Made by a program: the position numbers and the translations under genes. A stretch of DNA of 41,635 bases from Rhodocyclaceae bacterium (GTDB lineage Bacteria > Pseudomonadota > Gammaproteobacteria > Burkholderiales > Rhodocyclaceae), in the NCBI GenBank assembly GCA_016702335.1, contig JADJEF010000001.1, positions 1 to 41,635 of the forward strand, read 5' to 3'. The notes under the pieces are model-generated. The model was not told the DNA's origin, searched no databases, and saw nothing but the letters and a program-made list of their open reading frames with translations. This document shows positions 1-9,436 of this stretch, piece after piece. How positions within the stretch are numbered: the stretch's first letter is position 1; each line of letters begins with the position of its first letter.

Positions 1-2
1 AA

Positions 3-377
3 GCAGGTAATTTTCTAATAATCGGGCTCATCCTTTTAATTGCATATTTTTATGCAGGGCATGGCTTTACGGAGTTCTATTTCGGGGGAAAGACCGAGAT
101 ACTTGAGGTTGCAAGTCGCGTCAATAAGATTTGCAACGATAGTGGGTCATGTCCCACCACACTCGAAGGCTGGCGAGCGCGCGGAAGCAAGGCCTCGCCG
201 CTGTTTAATGGGAACATGCGCTATTCAGTTATTGCCGACGACGATAAAGTGAACGGCGGCAATGGCAAAAATTCAGTGGGTTCAGGTTGATCTACAGCTT
301 CTTTATGTCAGATCACTGGTTTGAAGTTGAAGGGGGGAGTTGGCAAGCCGATAAGCGCCGGATGGAAGAGTCGTTAA
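3..377 (+). pseudogene. Partial membrane-anchored hypothetical protein, frame-broken
   Basis: Reading begins inside the gene at the window edge. The first frame (3-290) gives a hydrophobic segment (LIIGLILLIAYFYAG, about residues 4-18) followed by a polar domain with KICNDSGSC, a possible disulfide pair. That frame stops at 288-290, but the next frame continues plausibly with YSFFMSDHWFEVEGG, and a second shift in the G run at 332-337 leads to a stop at 375-377. A short protein with one N-terminal membrane anchor and an extracytoplasmic domain is the simplest reading. I do not recognise the family; a minor pilin-like or immunity-like protein is possible but not shown. Confidence 0.45.
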
Positions 378-468
378 TGACCCCGGCGAGCCGAAACGGC
401 GCGCCGGGATGCCCGTCCGCATTCCGTCGGACAATGATTATTGAATTGAACGATTGGAAGGGATCTTC

Positions 469-1848
469 GTGAATCAGCATCGAACTTGGAAGCAAGGCGT
501 TTGTCGTTCGCGTCGCGCACTTTGGCTTCAGTCGGGCGTGATCTTGATTTCATCGGCATCGGCATTCTCGCAGGGGCGTGATATGGGCTGCAGTCCGACC
601 GTCGCAAATCCCTGCACAGGCGGGGGCACTCCGCCGAGTTCAGGCCATGACCAATACGTTCCGCCCCGGTCGATACCGGGCAAGGGCGCCACGAAAGATC
701 GGGGCCGAGGTGCGACGTGTATTGGCCGAGGCGAAGACCCATGCTTCGCCGCAGGCACGCCTGGAGGCCTACACCCACGCGCGGGATCTTTACCGTCAGC
801 AGCAGGCGATCAAGATAGCCACGCCCTGCGCGAGGCTATCGCCCAGGCGGAAGGCCATGATCACCTGGTACGGTGGCGTCCAGGAAGTCGGGAATAAAAA
901 ACTATTTAAGGGCCAGGGACAAGTTGATGGCAGCGTACAAAGCCCGGCCTGAACTGGTTTACGGATGCGGATTTCAAGTACATCGCTGAAATCAACCAAC
1001 GGCTGCTGGCGACCAAGACAAATATGTCCCGGGCTATCGTGCTGCAAGCTCCGGAGGCTGCAGAAATGTCAGTGGAAAGAACCTACGTGCCTTCCGGCAA
1101 TGGCCTGATTGGCGGCACCACGTGGATCGCGGGATACAACGTGCCGGCGGGATCGGCCCGAGCTGCGTGCGCACGCCAAAAAGTTTTCGCGAGCAGGCCG
1201 TTTTGGCGGGTATTCCCTATCAACGAGGCGGTTGATTTCGACCGATTCAGTTTTGTGCTGGGAATCGCCAGCTCGACGGCGGCCTTCACCGATCTGCGCA
1301 AGCGCGTCTTGTTCGACAATTTGTCCGCGGGCAAAGCCACACCGCAAATGCAGAGCGCCTATAACTCCCTGAAGGGGCGAAGTTTCGATGAACTGGATTG
1401 CCACAGCAACGGCGCGATGATCTGCTTGGCAGCGCTGGAAAATAAAGAACATCGTTGCCGATCGTGTGGTGCTTTACGGCCCGCAGATCACGCCCGGAGT
1501 TTGGCTCTTTGGCAACAACTCATTAAGTCCAGGCGTGTGCGCTCGGTTCAGATCTACCTCAACCAAAACGATCCGGTGCCTGCGGTCGCCATGGCGTTCA
1601 GTGCCAAGGCCGCACTGAACGTCGGGCTGCTTGATGTAAAGGCCATGGACCGGTTCATCAAAGACTCGGCACCCTCCATAGGGGTCAAGGTTTTTCTTGC
1701 GGCGGTTTGGTGCCCCACGCTGGAATGTCACGACCTGCGCGCCTACAAAACCAATCGCGGCTGCAACAAGACATCCTCCGGGGAAGTCGTACCGGGGACA
1801 GCCTTGCCTGGCGGTCGTGGGTTGCTTGAACCGCCCCCGCCGTGTTGA
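469..1848 (+). pseudogene. Secreted hypothetical protein, possible alpha/beta-hydrolase-like, with several frame breaks
   Basis: A GTG at 469, preceded by GGAAGGG, opens a signal-peptide-like stretch (WLQSGVILISSASAFSQG). Coding then moves between frames: a helical part (VLAEAKTHASPQARLEAYTH, about 700-780), then from about 928 a long open stretch running to 1848. That stretch contains IGGTTWIAGYNVPAG, NLSAGKATPQMQSAYNSLKG and CHSNGAM. The last could be a nucleophile-elbow serine, followed in the alternative frame by DRVVLYGPQ, but this is weak. A local pair of compensating indels is visible at about 1445-1500, and another shift is possible near 1690. At least three breaks are needed to join the parts, so the gene is dead or the sequence has indel errors. 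Function unknown. Confidence 0.4.
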
Positions 1849-1927
1849 GAGCGGTGGCAACGCAAATGAACAGGGCGCAAGCCAGGCAGCAACCTGAACC
1901 GATTTTTCCAGCACAAGGAGATGACAA

Positions 1928-2297
1928 ATGATGAAGCCTGAATCGGCGCGGACGCTGATGTGGAGCGGCGCGATCCTGGTTATTGTCGGAGCGCTCCGCT
2001 GGCGGGCTTTTCTGTATGGGCCTAGCGGCGCTTTGTTCGCTGGCTCCCATCATCGTCGGCCCACCAGCCCCGCGCCTTGGCGGGGCCGTCGTTCTTGTGA
2101 TCGCGCTTGCCATCGCCGGGCAACTTTATCCGCTCTACCAAAAAGACCAGGAACGTTTGCGTGAGCGCGCGACGAAGCCACACCCGCCTCAGCAGCAGGC
2201 TCCACAACCCGCCCCCCTGATCTTCGTTATGGCTCTTTGCCATCCCGGCTGTTCAGGGCAGCAACCACTACCCCTTCCAAAATGCTGTCCATCATGA
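1928..2297 (+). pseudogene. Small multi-pass membrane protein, one frame break
   Basis: The start at 1928 has a good ribosome binding site (AAGGAG at 1915-1920, seven bases upstream). The first frame gives TLMWSGAILVIVGAL, a first membrane span. The frame is lost at about 1990-2025, and the next frame continues with LAALCSLAPIIVG and GAVVLVIALAIAGQLYPLY, two more spans, then a charged helix and a proline/glutamine-rich tail. Three spans with a cytoplasmic tail are predicted. It sits between the broken secreted protein and another small membrane protein and may be in the same transcript. No recognised family. Confidence 0.45.
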
Positions 2298-2622
2298 AGC
2301 CGAGCCTGATCACGCGACTACTCAAAAGCCTGCTCAGAATCATTGGCATACTGCTGCTGATCGCTGTTGTGCTCGTTGGCGTCATCGACTGGCAAGGTCG
2401 CGGTCAACTTGACGAATTCTGCAGCAATGCGCGCCCTGGAACCTCGCTCAGCGAGTTGAGTGAACAGGCTCGCCGCGGGGAATTCGCCTGCGTCTGCCGG
2501 GTTTGGAAATCAGTGAAAAACGCTGGCGAACATTTGCCGTGCTCTCGGCCTTGCGCGATGAACTTTGCGAAATCGAGCACGATGGTGGAACGCGTATTGG
2601 CAGTGAAGCGCAACTCGCTTGA
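2282..2622 (+). pseudogene. Single-span membrane protein, one frame break
   Basis: The ATG at 2282 begins a basic N-terminus and one strong membrane helix (IIGILLLIAVVLVGVIDW), followed by a soluble part with ARPGTSLSELSEQAR. Around 2480 the frame shifts; the alternative frame continues naturally (RLRLPGLEISEKRWRTFAV, then ALRDELCEIEHDG) and ends at 2620-2622. The total would be about 113 residues. It overlaps the end of the upstream membrane gene by a few codons, which suggests translational coupling. Function unknown. Confidence 0.4.
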
Positions 2623-2761
2623 TTGACTCGATACCCCGGCTCACAACGGTTGGCAACGTTTCTGCGAACGAGCAACGAATTCGCAGACGACTGGGCAGCA
2701 GGCTCCACTACCCTCTTGGCCCGGATAAACCAACTCAAGCTGCCCGCCCAGAGTGCCCAAT

Positions 2762-2814
2762 GCGCCGTCCTGCCAGCGCCGAGTTTCTCAAAGTCGGCGC
2801 TGGCAGGACGGCGC
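2762..2814. repeat. REP-like hairpin with perfect 21-bp arms
   Basis: Left arm 2762-2782 and right arm 2794-2814 are exact reverse complements over 21 bases, with an 11-base loop (2783-2793). The right arm carries AGTCGGCGCTGGCAGGACGG, a close match to the sequence dispersed through this window (AAGTCGGCGCTGGTGGGACG). It lies in the 350-bp gap before the TPR-CHAT gene, which otherwise shows no convincing gene. It is the only copy here in which both halves face each other, as in REP pairs (BIMEs). No T run follows it, so it is not a classical terminator. Confidence 0.85.
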
Positions 2815-2973
2815 TTTCGGAGCCGATGATGACCGAGAATGCGGTTTGAATCTCCTGCGTTCCAACGATGCCAGCGCTGTGGGGAGAGTTATCGATCACA
2901 TCGGTGAGTCGCGCCAGCCTTTGAAAAACCACGGTTGGGATCGCGGCGCCACTCGAACGGGCGAAGACCGGCG

Positions 2974-5900
2974 ATGAAGATCGTGCCGCACCTGCGGATT
3001 CGGCTGACGCTGCTCGCCGTAATCGCGCTATGCATCGCGGGGCCGACACGGGCTCAGGAGGCCGAGTGGCAAAGGCTCTACAAGGAAGCCGTATCGCTTT
3101 ATACGCAAGGCAACCATGCTCAGGCGATGGACGCGGCACGTGAGTCGCTTACCGTCGCGGAAAAAACCTTCGGCCCGGATCATCTATTGGTCGCTGGAAG
3201 TTTGCACGCCATGGCGATGATGCATAAGTCCGGGGGTCAATACAACGCGGCCGAGCCATTGTTTGAGCGCGCCTTGGCGATCGGCGAGAAGTCGCCAACG
3301 CCCGATCGTGCCAACCTGGCAAGCATCCTCAATGCGCTTGCCGAACTTTATGACATCCGAGGCGCCCATGCACTTAGCGAACAAGCCTACCTCCGCGCGC
3401 TGGCGATCCGGGAAGAAGCGCTGGGGCCGGACCATCTTGATCTGGCAACAACGCTGAACGATCTTGCGCTTTTCTACAAGCTCAGGGATCAGTACGACAA
3501 AGCCGAGCCGCTCTACAAACGCGCGCTCGCGATGCGGCGCAAGCTTCTCGGCGATGAGCATCTGCTCATTGCCGACAGCCTGAGCCACCTGGCCATCCAA
3601 TACAAGGCCCAGAAGCGCTACGCGCAGGCCGAGCCTCTCGCGCGTGCGCTGGCCATACGCGAGAAGATTCTTGGTCGGGATCACATCGATGTCGCCACGA
3701 ACTTGAACAGTCTTGCCGGCAATTACTATTATCTGGCGCAGTACGCGCTGGCCGAGCCGCTCTTCGCGCGCGTTGGCCATTCGGGAGAAACAACTCGGTC
3801 CGAATCATTACGACGTAGCAGTAACCCTCAATGATCTTGCCGCCCTGTATAAGGCCCAGATCCGGTTCGATGCGGCCGAGCCGCTGTACCAACGTGCGCT
3901 GGCGGTCTGGGAAAAGCGCTCGGCTCCGATCATCCGCGGGTCGCCGCGAGCCTTGTCAGTCTCGCGAGTTTGCAAAGCGAACAAGGCAGGTATGCGCGGG
4001 CCGAGCCGCTACTCAAGCGCGCCCTGGCGATTCGGGAAAGGACCCTGGGCAGCGAGCATCAGGACGTCGCGAAGAGTCTCAACAGTCTTGCGGAGTTGTA
4101 CCGCGAGCAGGGTTACTACGCATTGGCCGAGCCGCTGTACAAACGTGCGTTGGCGATTCGCGAGAAGGCCACTGGCTCGAACTATTCCGACGTGGCCGAG
4201 AGCTTGAACAATCTGGCGATTTTGCACCACACGCGGGGTCAGTACGCCGAGGCCGCGTCGATGTTCAAGCGCGCCCTGTCAATCCATGAAAAATTCCTCG
4301 GTTCCGATCACCCCGATGTGGCCACCAACCTGAGCAACCTCGCCCAGGTCTATTACAACCAGGCTCAGTACCCTGAGGCCGAGGCGTTGTTGCGGCGCGC
4401 ACTGGCGATTCGCGAGAAAGCGCTCGGTCCGGATCATCCCGATGTGGCGACAGCCCTGAATGGCATGGCCGTGCTGTACAGCGATCTGAAGAAGTACGAA
4501 CAGCAGGAGCCGCTGCTCCTGCGCGCGCGGGCGATTTGGGAAAAGGCCTACGGCCCGCACCATCCCAATGTGGCGCAAGCGTTGGGCAATCTGGCTGCGC
4601 TTTACCGCATCCAGGGCCGGTATGACGCAGCCGAGCCCTTGGAACTGCGTGCGTTGGCGATCCGCGAGGCGGCACTCGGCCCCGACCATCCCGATGTAGC
4701 CCGCAGCTTGGTGGGTATTGCGTCGCTGTACCGCGAACAGCGTCAATATGCACAGGCCGAACAGTTCGAATTGCGGGCACTGGAGGTACGGCAAAAATCC
4801 CTCGGCATGGAGCATCTGCGTGTCGCCCAGAGCTTGAACAGACTTGCCGAATTGCATCACCTGCAGACGCAATACGCCCAGGCTCTGCCTTTGGCCCGCC
4901 GTGCCAGTGCGATCTACCGGAAGCGGATTGCCGCGGGTGGTGCCGACGATGCAGCGGTTCGCGAGGCATCGATGAATCGACGCGGCTTTCTGCGTCACCT
5001 GTCTCTACTGTCAGATATCTCGGCAGCCGCGACCACGGAGGCCGTGGATACGCTGGCCGATGAGGCTTTCCAGATTGCCCAACCGGGCAGACCTCCGGAA
5101 CCGCATCGGCGATCGCCAAGATGGCTGCCCGCTTCGCCAGCGGCGACGATGCACTGGCTAATCTGGTCAAGGCGAAACAGGACGCCGCCGAACACATTGC
5201 CCGAGCCGAAGGCCTACTGCTCAATGCCGCGAGCAAGTCACCCGAGCTACGAAAACCGTCCGCCGAACAAGGATTGCGCGACGACATCATTCGCCTGGGC
5301 CAGACCATGGCCGGCATTGACGACGAGTTGACACAACGCTTTCCGGAGTATCAGCAACTGATCCGCCCCGATCCGCTTGACCTGAGCCGGACCCAGGCTT
5401 TGCTCAGACCCGGCGAAGCCATGCTGGTCTATGTGCTTGACCATGAACAGCGTGCGTTTATGTGGGTAATCCGGCCGGACATCGGGAAGTTCCTGGCCCG
5501 GCCCCTCGACGGAAAGGCGCTGGCGGCCAAGGTAGCGGCTGTCCGGTCAGCAATGGAATTTGACTCTGCCGGCCATCCTGCGCCTGTTGATCTGAGCATT
5601 TTGCACGGGCTCTACCGGAGCCTGTTCGAGCCGGTTTTACCGCATCTCGCCGGCGTTGATCATGTCATGGTCATTGCCGCCGGCGCATTGCAGAGTCTGC
5701 CGCTGGGCATGCTGGTAGCGTCGCCGCCACCGCAGATCACGAGTGACGCTGACTATCGCCAGGTGGACTGGCTGGCTAGCCATTACGCGTTTTCGGTCCT
5801 GCCGTCGGTGAGTTCGATTCAGGCGCTGCGCCAGTTTGCCAGGAAGCCTGGTGAGCAAAAACCTTTTGCCGGAATTGGCGATCCATTGATAGGAAATGCG

Positions 5901-6691
5901 CGGGAAGGCGCAGAGGGTTCCAGCGACAAGATTGCGCGCGGCAAGCACCCGCGTTGATGTCGCGGCCGTGTTTCGAAATCTGGTTCTCAGTACCAAAATC
6001 AACCCCAATGCTGCGGTGATCGTGCCCGCTGGCGAGAATGTCGAAATTGCCGACGTGGAAGCAATTCGCGGTGCGCCGCGGCTGGCGGAAACCGCCGACG
6101 AACTACGCGCCATGGCCAAGGCGCTGAAGTCCGATGCCAATTCGCTCTGGCTACAGCAAAGTGCCACCGAGTCCACCATCAAACGGCTTGATCTGGCCAG
6201 GTATCGCACGCTCGCCTTTGCCACGCATGGCGTTATGGCCGGTGAAATCAAAGGTATCGGCGAACCTGGACTGATCCTGACTCCCCCGCAACAGGGATCA
6301 CCGGAGGACGACGGCTATCTTTCGAGCAGTGAAATCGCACGCCTGAAGCTCAATGCCGACTGGGTGGTGCTCTCGGCCTGTAACACCGCTGCCGCAGATG
6401 GCACACCCGGCGCAGAAGGGCTCTCGGGACTCGCCAAGGCCTTTTTCTACGCCGGTGCCCGCTCTCTGCTGGTCTCGCATTGGCCGGTGGCATCAGAAGC
6501 CACCGTGCTGCTCACCACCGTCATGATGAAGGAGTACGAAGCCAACCCCTGGCAATGGCAAAGCCGAGGCCCAGCGCAAGGCCATGCTGGCGCTGATTGC
6601 CACGCCGGATCATCCGGAATACGCCCACCCGATGTTCTGGGCACCCTTTGTGGTGGTAGGCGAAGGCGGAACGGAGAATTGGCGACCCTGA
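2974..6691 (+). pseudogene. Exported TPR-CHAT (caspase-like) protein, broken by several frameshifts
   Basis: The start at 2974 gives a clean signal peptide (LTLLAVIALCIAGPTRAQ), so the protein is exported; starting at 2935 would add 13 residues before it. Then come about a dozen 42-residue TPRs of the kinesin-light-chain type, with recurring AEPLYKRALAIREK and LGPDHPDVA motifs (to about 4920). The C-terminal CHAT domain carries the expected dyad: His in FATHGVMAG (6226-6228) and Cys in LSACNTA (6379-6381), followed by GLAKAFFYAGARSLLVSHWP. The intact product would be about 1240 residues. The frame shifts near 3770, 3913, 5085, 5940 and 6548, and each time the family sequence resumes in the next frame, ending at 6689-6691. 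CHAT domains are caspase-like proteases, often regulatory or immune; the target here is unknown. Confidence 0.8.
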
Positions 6692-6910
6692 CCCCATCCG
6701 GCGTGCTTATGCCTGTCTCCAGTAGTAGTCTCCCGGCAACCCCAGTGCCTGTCGAATTCGCACCGCGACGCACCGTATCTTTACACCTTTCCCATACGAC
6801 CGGCTCGCCGGAAGTACGACCAAGAATGTCTTCCGCCCATCAGGACCAAATGCCAACAAACCCTTGCATCGAGCATCAGGTTGACCAAAACAGGCCCTCA
6901 GCAGTGCCCG

Positions 6911-8110
6911 ATGCAGGTTGAGTTTCTCGATTCTGCTGAGGCGCTTTCAGTGTCCGAATGGCAAACTCTGGCCACCGGCGGAGACCCGTTTGCCAGTCGT
7001 AGCTTCCTCGGCAGCTTCGACCACGTCAGCTGTGGTCAGATGGCATGCCCCGCAGAGGGTACGGCGATTGGCGGCCAGGCCGATCATCCGGCCCTGGTCT
7101 GGCACCCGCAGCATCTGCTGCTGCGCGACGAGCAAGCTATGGCGGCGGCCCTGCTTCCGATGTATTTGCGCCGGCACTCTTTCGGTGACTTTTCGCGTGA
7201 CTGGGGCTGGGCAGACGCCTGGCATCAAGCCGGGCGGCCTTACTATCCCAAGCTGGTGAGTGGCATTCCCTACACGCCCTCGCCCGGGCCAAGGCTGCTG
7301 GTGCGCCGGGATCTGAGCCATCGCGACTGGGCCGAAAAGCTCAGCAGTGCTGCCATCGCCGCGACGCAGGGAATGGGCGCGTCCTCATGGCAGTGCCTGT
7401 TTGTGGACGATGCCGATCGCGACGTGCTGGGCGCGCAAGGCTGCCTGCTGCGCCGGGGCGTGCAGTTTCACTGGAGTAACGCCGGCTACCGCGATTTCAA
7501 CGATTTTCTCGATGGCTTCACCTCCGAGAAACGCAAGAAGCTCAAGCGCGAACGGCGGGGTGTCGCCGAGAGCGGCCTGCGCCTCGAAACACGGCACGGC
7601 AATGAGCTCGATGCCGCGCTCTGGCAACGCATTCATCAGCAATATCAGGAAACCTTTGCCAGATACGGCAATCACCCCGCCCTGCCGCTCGAATTTTTCG
7701 CAACCGTCGGCGCACGACTCGGACAACAACTCGTGGTTTTTCTTGCCTGGCGAGGCGAGAATGCCGGTGAGGATGAGCTGGTCGCCAGCGCGATCTGCTA
7801 CCGGGACGACAGCACGCTCTACGGCCGCCACTGGGGCTGCGCGCGACAGGTACCGGGGCTGCACTTCGAGCTCTGCTATTACCAGGGCATCGACTACTGC
7901 CTGGCTAACGGGCTGGAACGGTTTGAACCCGGCGCGCAAGGCGAACACAAGCTCGCGCGCGGCTTCGAGCCGACCGATACCTGGAGCGCCTTCTGGATTG
8001 CCGACCCGGAGCTGCGCCGGGCCGTGGCCAATTATCTCGAGCGCGAAGACGCAGCGATGCAGGACTATGCCGCCGAGTCGGCGACGCACCTGCCGTTCAA
8101 AGCGGCGTAG
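6911..8110 (+). CDS. GNAT/FemAB-like acyltransferase, COG3146 (DUF482) type
   Basis: The 399-residue product from 6911 matches the pattern of the COG3146 'peptidogalycan biosynthesis/GNAT' family: an N-terminal DPFASRSFLGSFD, then HPQHLLLRD, LPMYLRRHSFGDFSRDWGWA, PYYPKLVSGIPYTPSPGPRL, then a FemAB-like acyltransferase half with EKRKKLKRERRG, LYGRHWGC, LHFELCYYQGIDYCL and FEPGAQGEHKLARGFEP. The family is predicted to transfer acyl or aminoacyl groups; substrates are not established. An upstream ATG (6881) adds ten residues of poor family fit, so 6911 is preferred; neither has a strong ribosome binding site. The gene is intact, unlike its upstream neighbour, and is probably a single-gene unit. 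Confidence 0.85.
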   Translation: MQVEFLDSAEALSVSEWQTLATGGDPFASRSFLGSFDHVSCGQMACPAEGTAIGGQADHPALVWHPQHLLLRDEQAMAAALLPMYLRRHSFGDFSRDWGWADAWHQAGRPYYPKLVSGIPYTPSPGPRLLVRRDLSHRDWAEKLSSAAIAATQGMGASSWQCLFVDDADRDVLGAQGCLLRRGVQFHWSNAGYRDFNDFLDGFTSEKRKKLKRERRGVAESGLRLETRHGNELDAALWQRIHQQYQETFARYGNHPALPLEFFATVGARLGQQLVVFLAWRGENAGEDELVASAICYRDDSTLYGRHWGCARQVPGLHFELCYYQGIDYCLANGLERFEPGAQGEHKLARGFEPTDTWSAFWIADPELRRAVANYLEREDAAMQDYAAESATHLPFKAA

Positions 8111-8150
8111 CTCAAAGTTTTACGATTATCCGGTCTTTGTGATTGATGCA

Positions 8151-8293
8151 GGGAGATACCGCGCTATCGTCAACGCGTAATGTATTGTCGCAACATTGGG
8201 TCGCATCGGTCTCTTCTCGGCCAGAAGCTACTTCAGGGCGCATCGCATGAGATATCGCCGTGTAGCCAGCGCCGACTTGCGGACTGCTGGCGG
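8151..8293. repeat. 143-bp direct repeat, copy 1 (downstream of higA)
   Basis: This stretch aligns without gaps to 9111-9253, exactly 960 bases away. Long identical blocks include TTGGGTCGCATCGGTCTCTT and GCCAGCGCCGACTTGCGGAC. Its end contains CCAGC-N15-GCTGG, a hairpin, and the core is the reverse complement of the REP-like sequence found elsewhere in the window. The two copies bracket the higBA module. Confidence 0.85.
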
Positions 8294-8327
8294 TCACGAA
8301 CTATCTTTCTCGACGCACTCGAAATTC

Positions 8328-8756
8328 TTATCTCGGCACAAATACGGCCGGATTGATGGCGAAGAACTTAGCCAGCTTGCCGGCGAGGGTAGCGCTGATC
8401 TTTCGCTTGCCGGCGAGGATGGATGACAGATTGCTCTGGGGAATGATTTCGGCCAAGTCACTCTGCTTCAGTCCGCGCGTTTCCATCAGGTAGCGCAGAA
8501 CTTCTTTGGGCTCCGAGGCCTCTACCGAAAAATGCCCGGCGTCGTAATCCTCCACCAACTCGCTGACCAATTCGAGCAGGCCAGACATGGGATGGTGATC
8601 ATCGTCACCAACGACGTCAAGCAGATGATTCATGAGAGAGACCGTACGATCGTATTCCTGGTCATTACGGATGGGACGAAGATGCGCCACCCGATCAAAG
8701 GCAGCCCAGGTTTTCTGCAACGCCTTAACGTCAAAATTTTCAGCGACAGTGCCCAT
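8328..8756 (-). CDS. higA: HigA-type antitoxin, HTH XRE family
   Basis: The start at 8756 has a ribosome binding site (GGAAAGG) and gives 142 residues; the longer frame to 8789 lies inside the toxin gene. The N-terminal half (NHLLDVVGDDDHHPMSGLLELVSEL) is typical of COG5499 antitoxins. The C-terminal half is a Cro/C1-type HTH: LRYLMETRGLKQSDLAEIIP, then SNLSSILAGKRKIS and LAGKLAKFFAINPAVFV. It should neutralise HigB and repress the operon. Toxin-first order with a two-base gap (higB stop at 8759, higA start at 8756) is the usual higBA layout and indicates one transcript. Confidence 0.88.
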   Translation of the reverse strand: MGTVAENFDVKALQKTWAAFDRVAHLRPIRNDQEYDRTVSLMNHLLDVVGDDDHHPMSGLLELVSELVEDYDAGHFSVEASEPKEVLRYLMETRGLKQSDLAEIIPQSNLSSILAGKRKISATLAGKLAKFFAINPAVFVPR

Positions 8757-8758
8757 GA

Positions 8759-9061
8759 TTACACCTTTCCTTTGCGGTACAGCTTGCACCAGTTGTCATA
8801 TTCCCTATGCGTCATTACCCAACGCACGAATATCTTGCCGTCACGGTAGCGAACCACCACCACGACTCGAAAATTGTTGCCGCCCACATCGCAGATCGTA
8901 TAGGGCGAAACATAATCCGCTGCACCGAAGCTTCGTTTTAGATCATTTAAATCGGTAAAACGCGAATTCTCGGCGACGGTATGCCAGTTCCGCAAAGATT
9001 GCTCCGCCTCCGGATGCTTCCGCCAGAATTCACGCAGCGTTTTGAGCGAGATGATGTGCAT
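8759..9061 (-). CDS. higB: HigB-type mRNA interferase toxin
   Basis: 100 residues, the usual HigB length (COG4680). Family motifs are MHIISLKTLREFW, HPEAEQSLRNWH, FTDLNDLKRSFGAADYV, GNNFRVVVVVRY, IFVRWVMTHREYDNW. Members are ribosome-dependent RelE-superfamily endoribonucleases. It is the first gene of a two-gene minus-strand operon with the HTH antitoxin just downstream. Its start lies nine bases from an operator-like palindrome (9070-9086), consistent with autoregulation by the HigA-HigB complex. The gene is intact. Confidence 0.88.
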   Translation of the reverse strand: MHIISLKTLREFWRKHPEAEQSLRNWHTVAENSRFTDLNDLKRSFGAADYVSPYTICDVGGNNFRVVVVVRYRDGKIFVRWVMTHREYDNWCKLYRKGKV

Positions 9062-9069
9062 GGCTAAAC

Positions 9070-9086
9070 TATATCAATATGATATA
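9070..9086 (-). promoter_or_regulatory. Operator-like palindrome upstream of higBA
   Basis: TATATCA-ATA-TGATATA is a perfect 7-3-7 inverted repeat directly upstream of the higB start. It is AT-rich in a GC-rich background. HTH antitoxins of this family bind such short palindromes overlapping their own promoter, so this is the likely HigA operator. On the minus strand it also overlaps sequences that could act as a -10 element. Confidence 0.7.
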
Positions 9087-9110
9087 ACTATTGCAATCAG
9101 CGACGTTTAC

Positions 9111-9253
9111 AGGAGATATCGCGCTATCGCAAACGCAGAATGTAGTGTCGAAACATTGGGTCGCATCGGTCTCTTCTCGACTAGAAGCTGCAGCAGAGCA
9201 AATCACTTGAGAAATCGCCGTGTCGCCAGCGCCGACTTGCGGACTGCTGGCGG
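9111..9253. repeat. 143-bp direct repeat, copy 2 (upstream of higB)
   Basis: Gap-free partner of 8151-8293 (constant offset 960). It ends in the hairpin CCAGC-N15-GCTGG and includes the REP-like core in reverse orientation. It occupies most of the gap between higB and the binding-protein gene. No gene is supported in the rest of this gap (9254-9436), though a TATAAA lies at 9414-9419. Confidence 0.85.
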
Positions 9254-9436
9254 CCAACTCCAGCCGTTCGAGACGAGAAAGCTTAACTGATCTTAGTGTC
9301 GGCATTACGCCGTATTACCCTCATGTGCCAGCTGATTGGAATGTTTCAACCTGCATCGCTTAACGTAATATTCCAACTCTGGGAGAATGGCAATGAAGTC
9401 TGGAAACTTTGGGTATAAAAAATAATGGAGAGTCAC

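Noticed and set aside
2762..2814. The 21-bp hairpin as a rho-independent terminator
   Set aside because: No T run follows on either strand, and the same sequence occurs dispersed elsewhere, so a REP-type element fits better.
8196..9290. Similar small frames at 8196-8426 and 9042-9290 (RRVASADLRTAGG) as paired genes
   Set aside because: They are translations of the 143-bp repeat, lack ribosome binding sites and share sequence only within the repeat.
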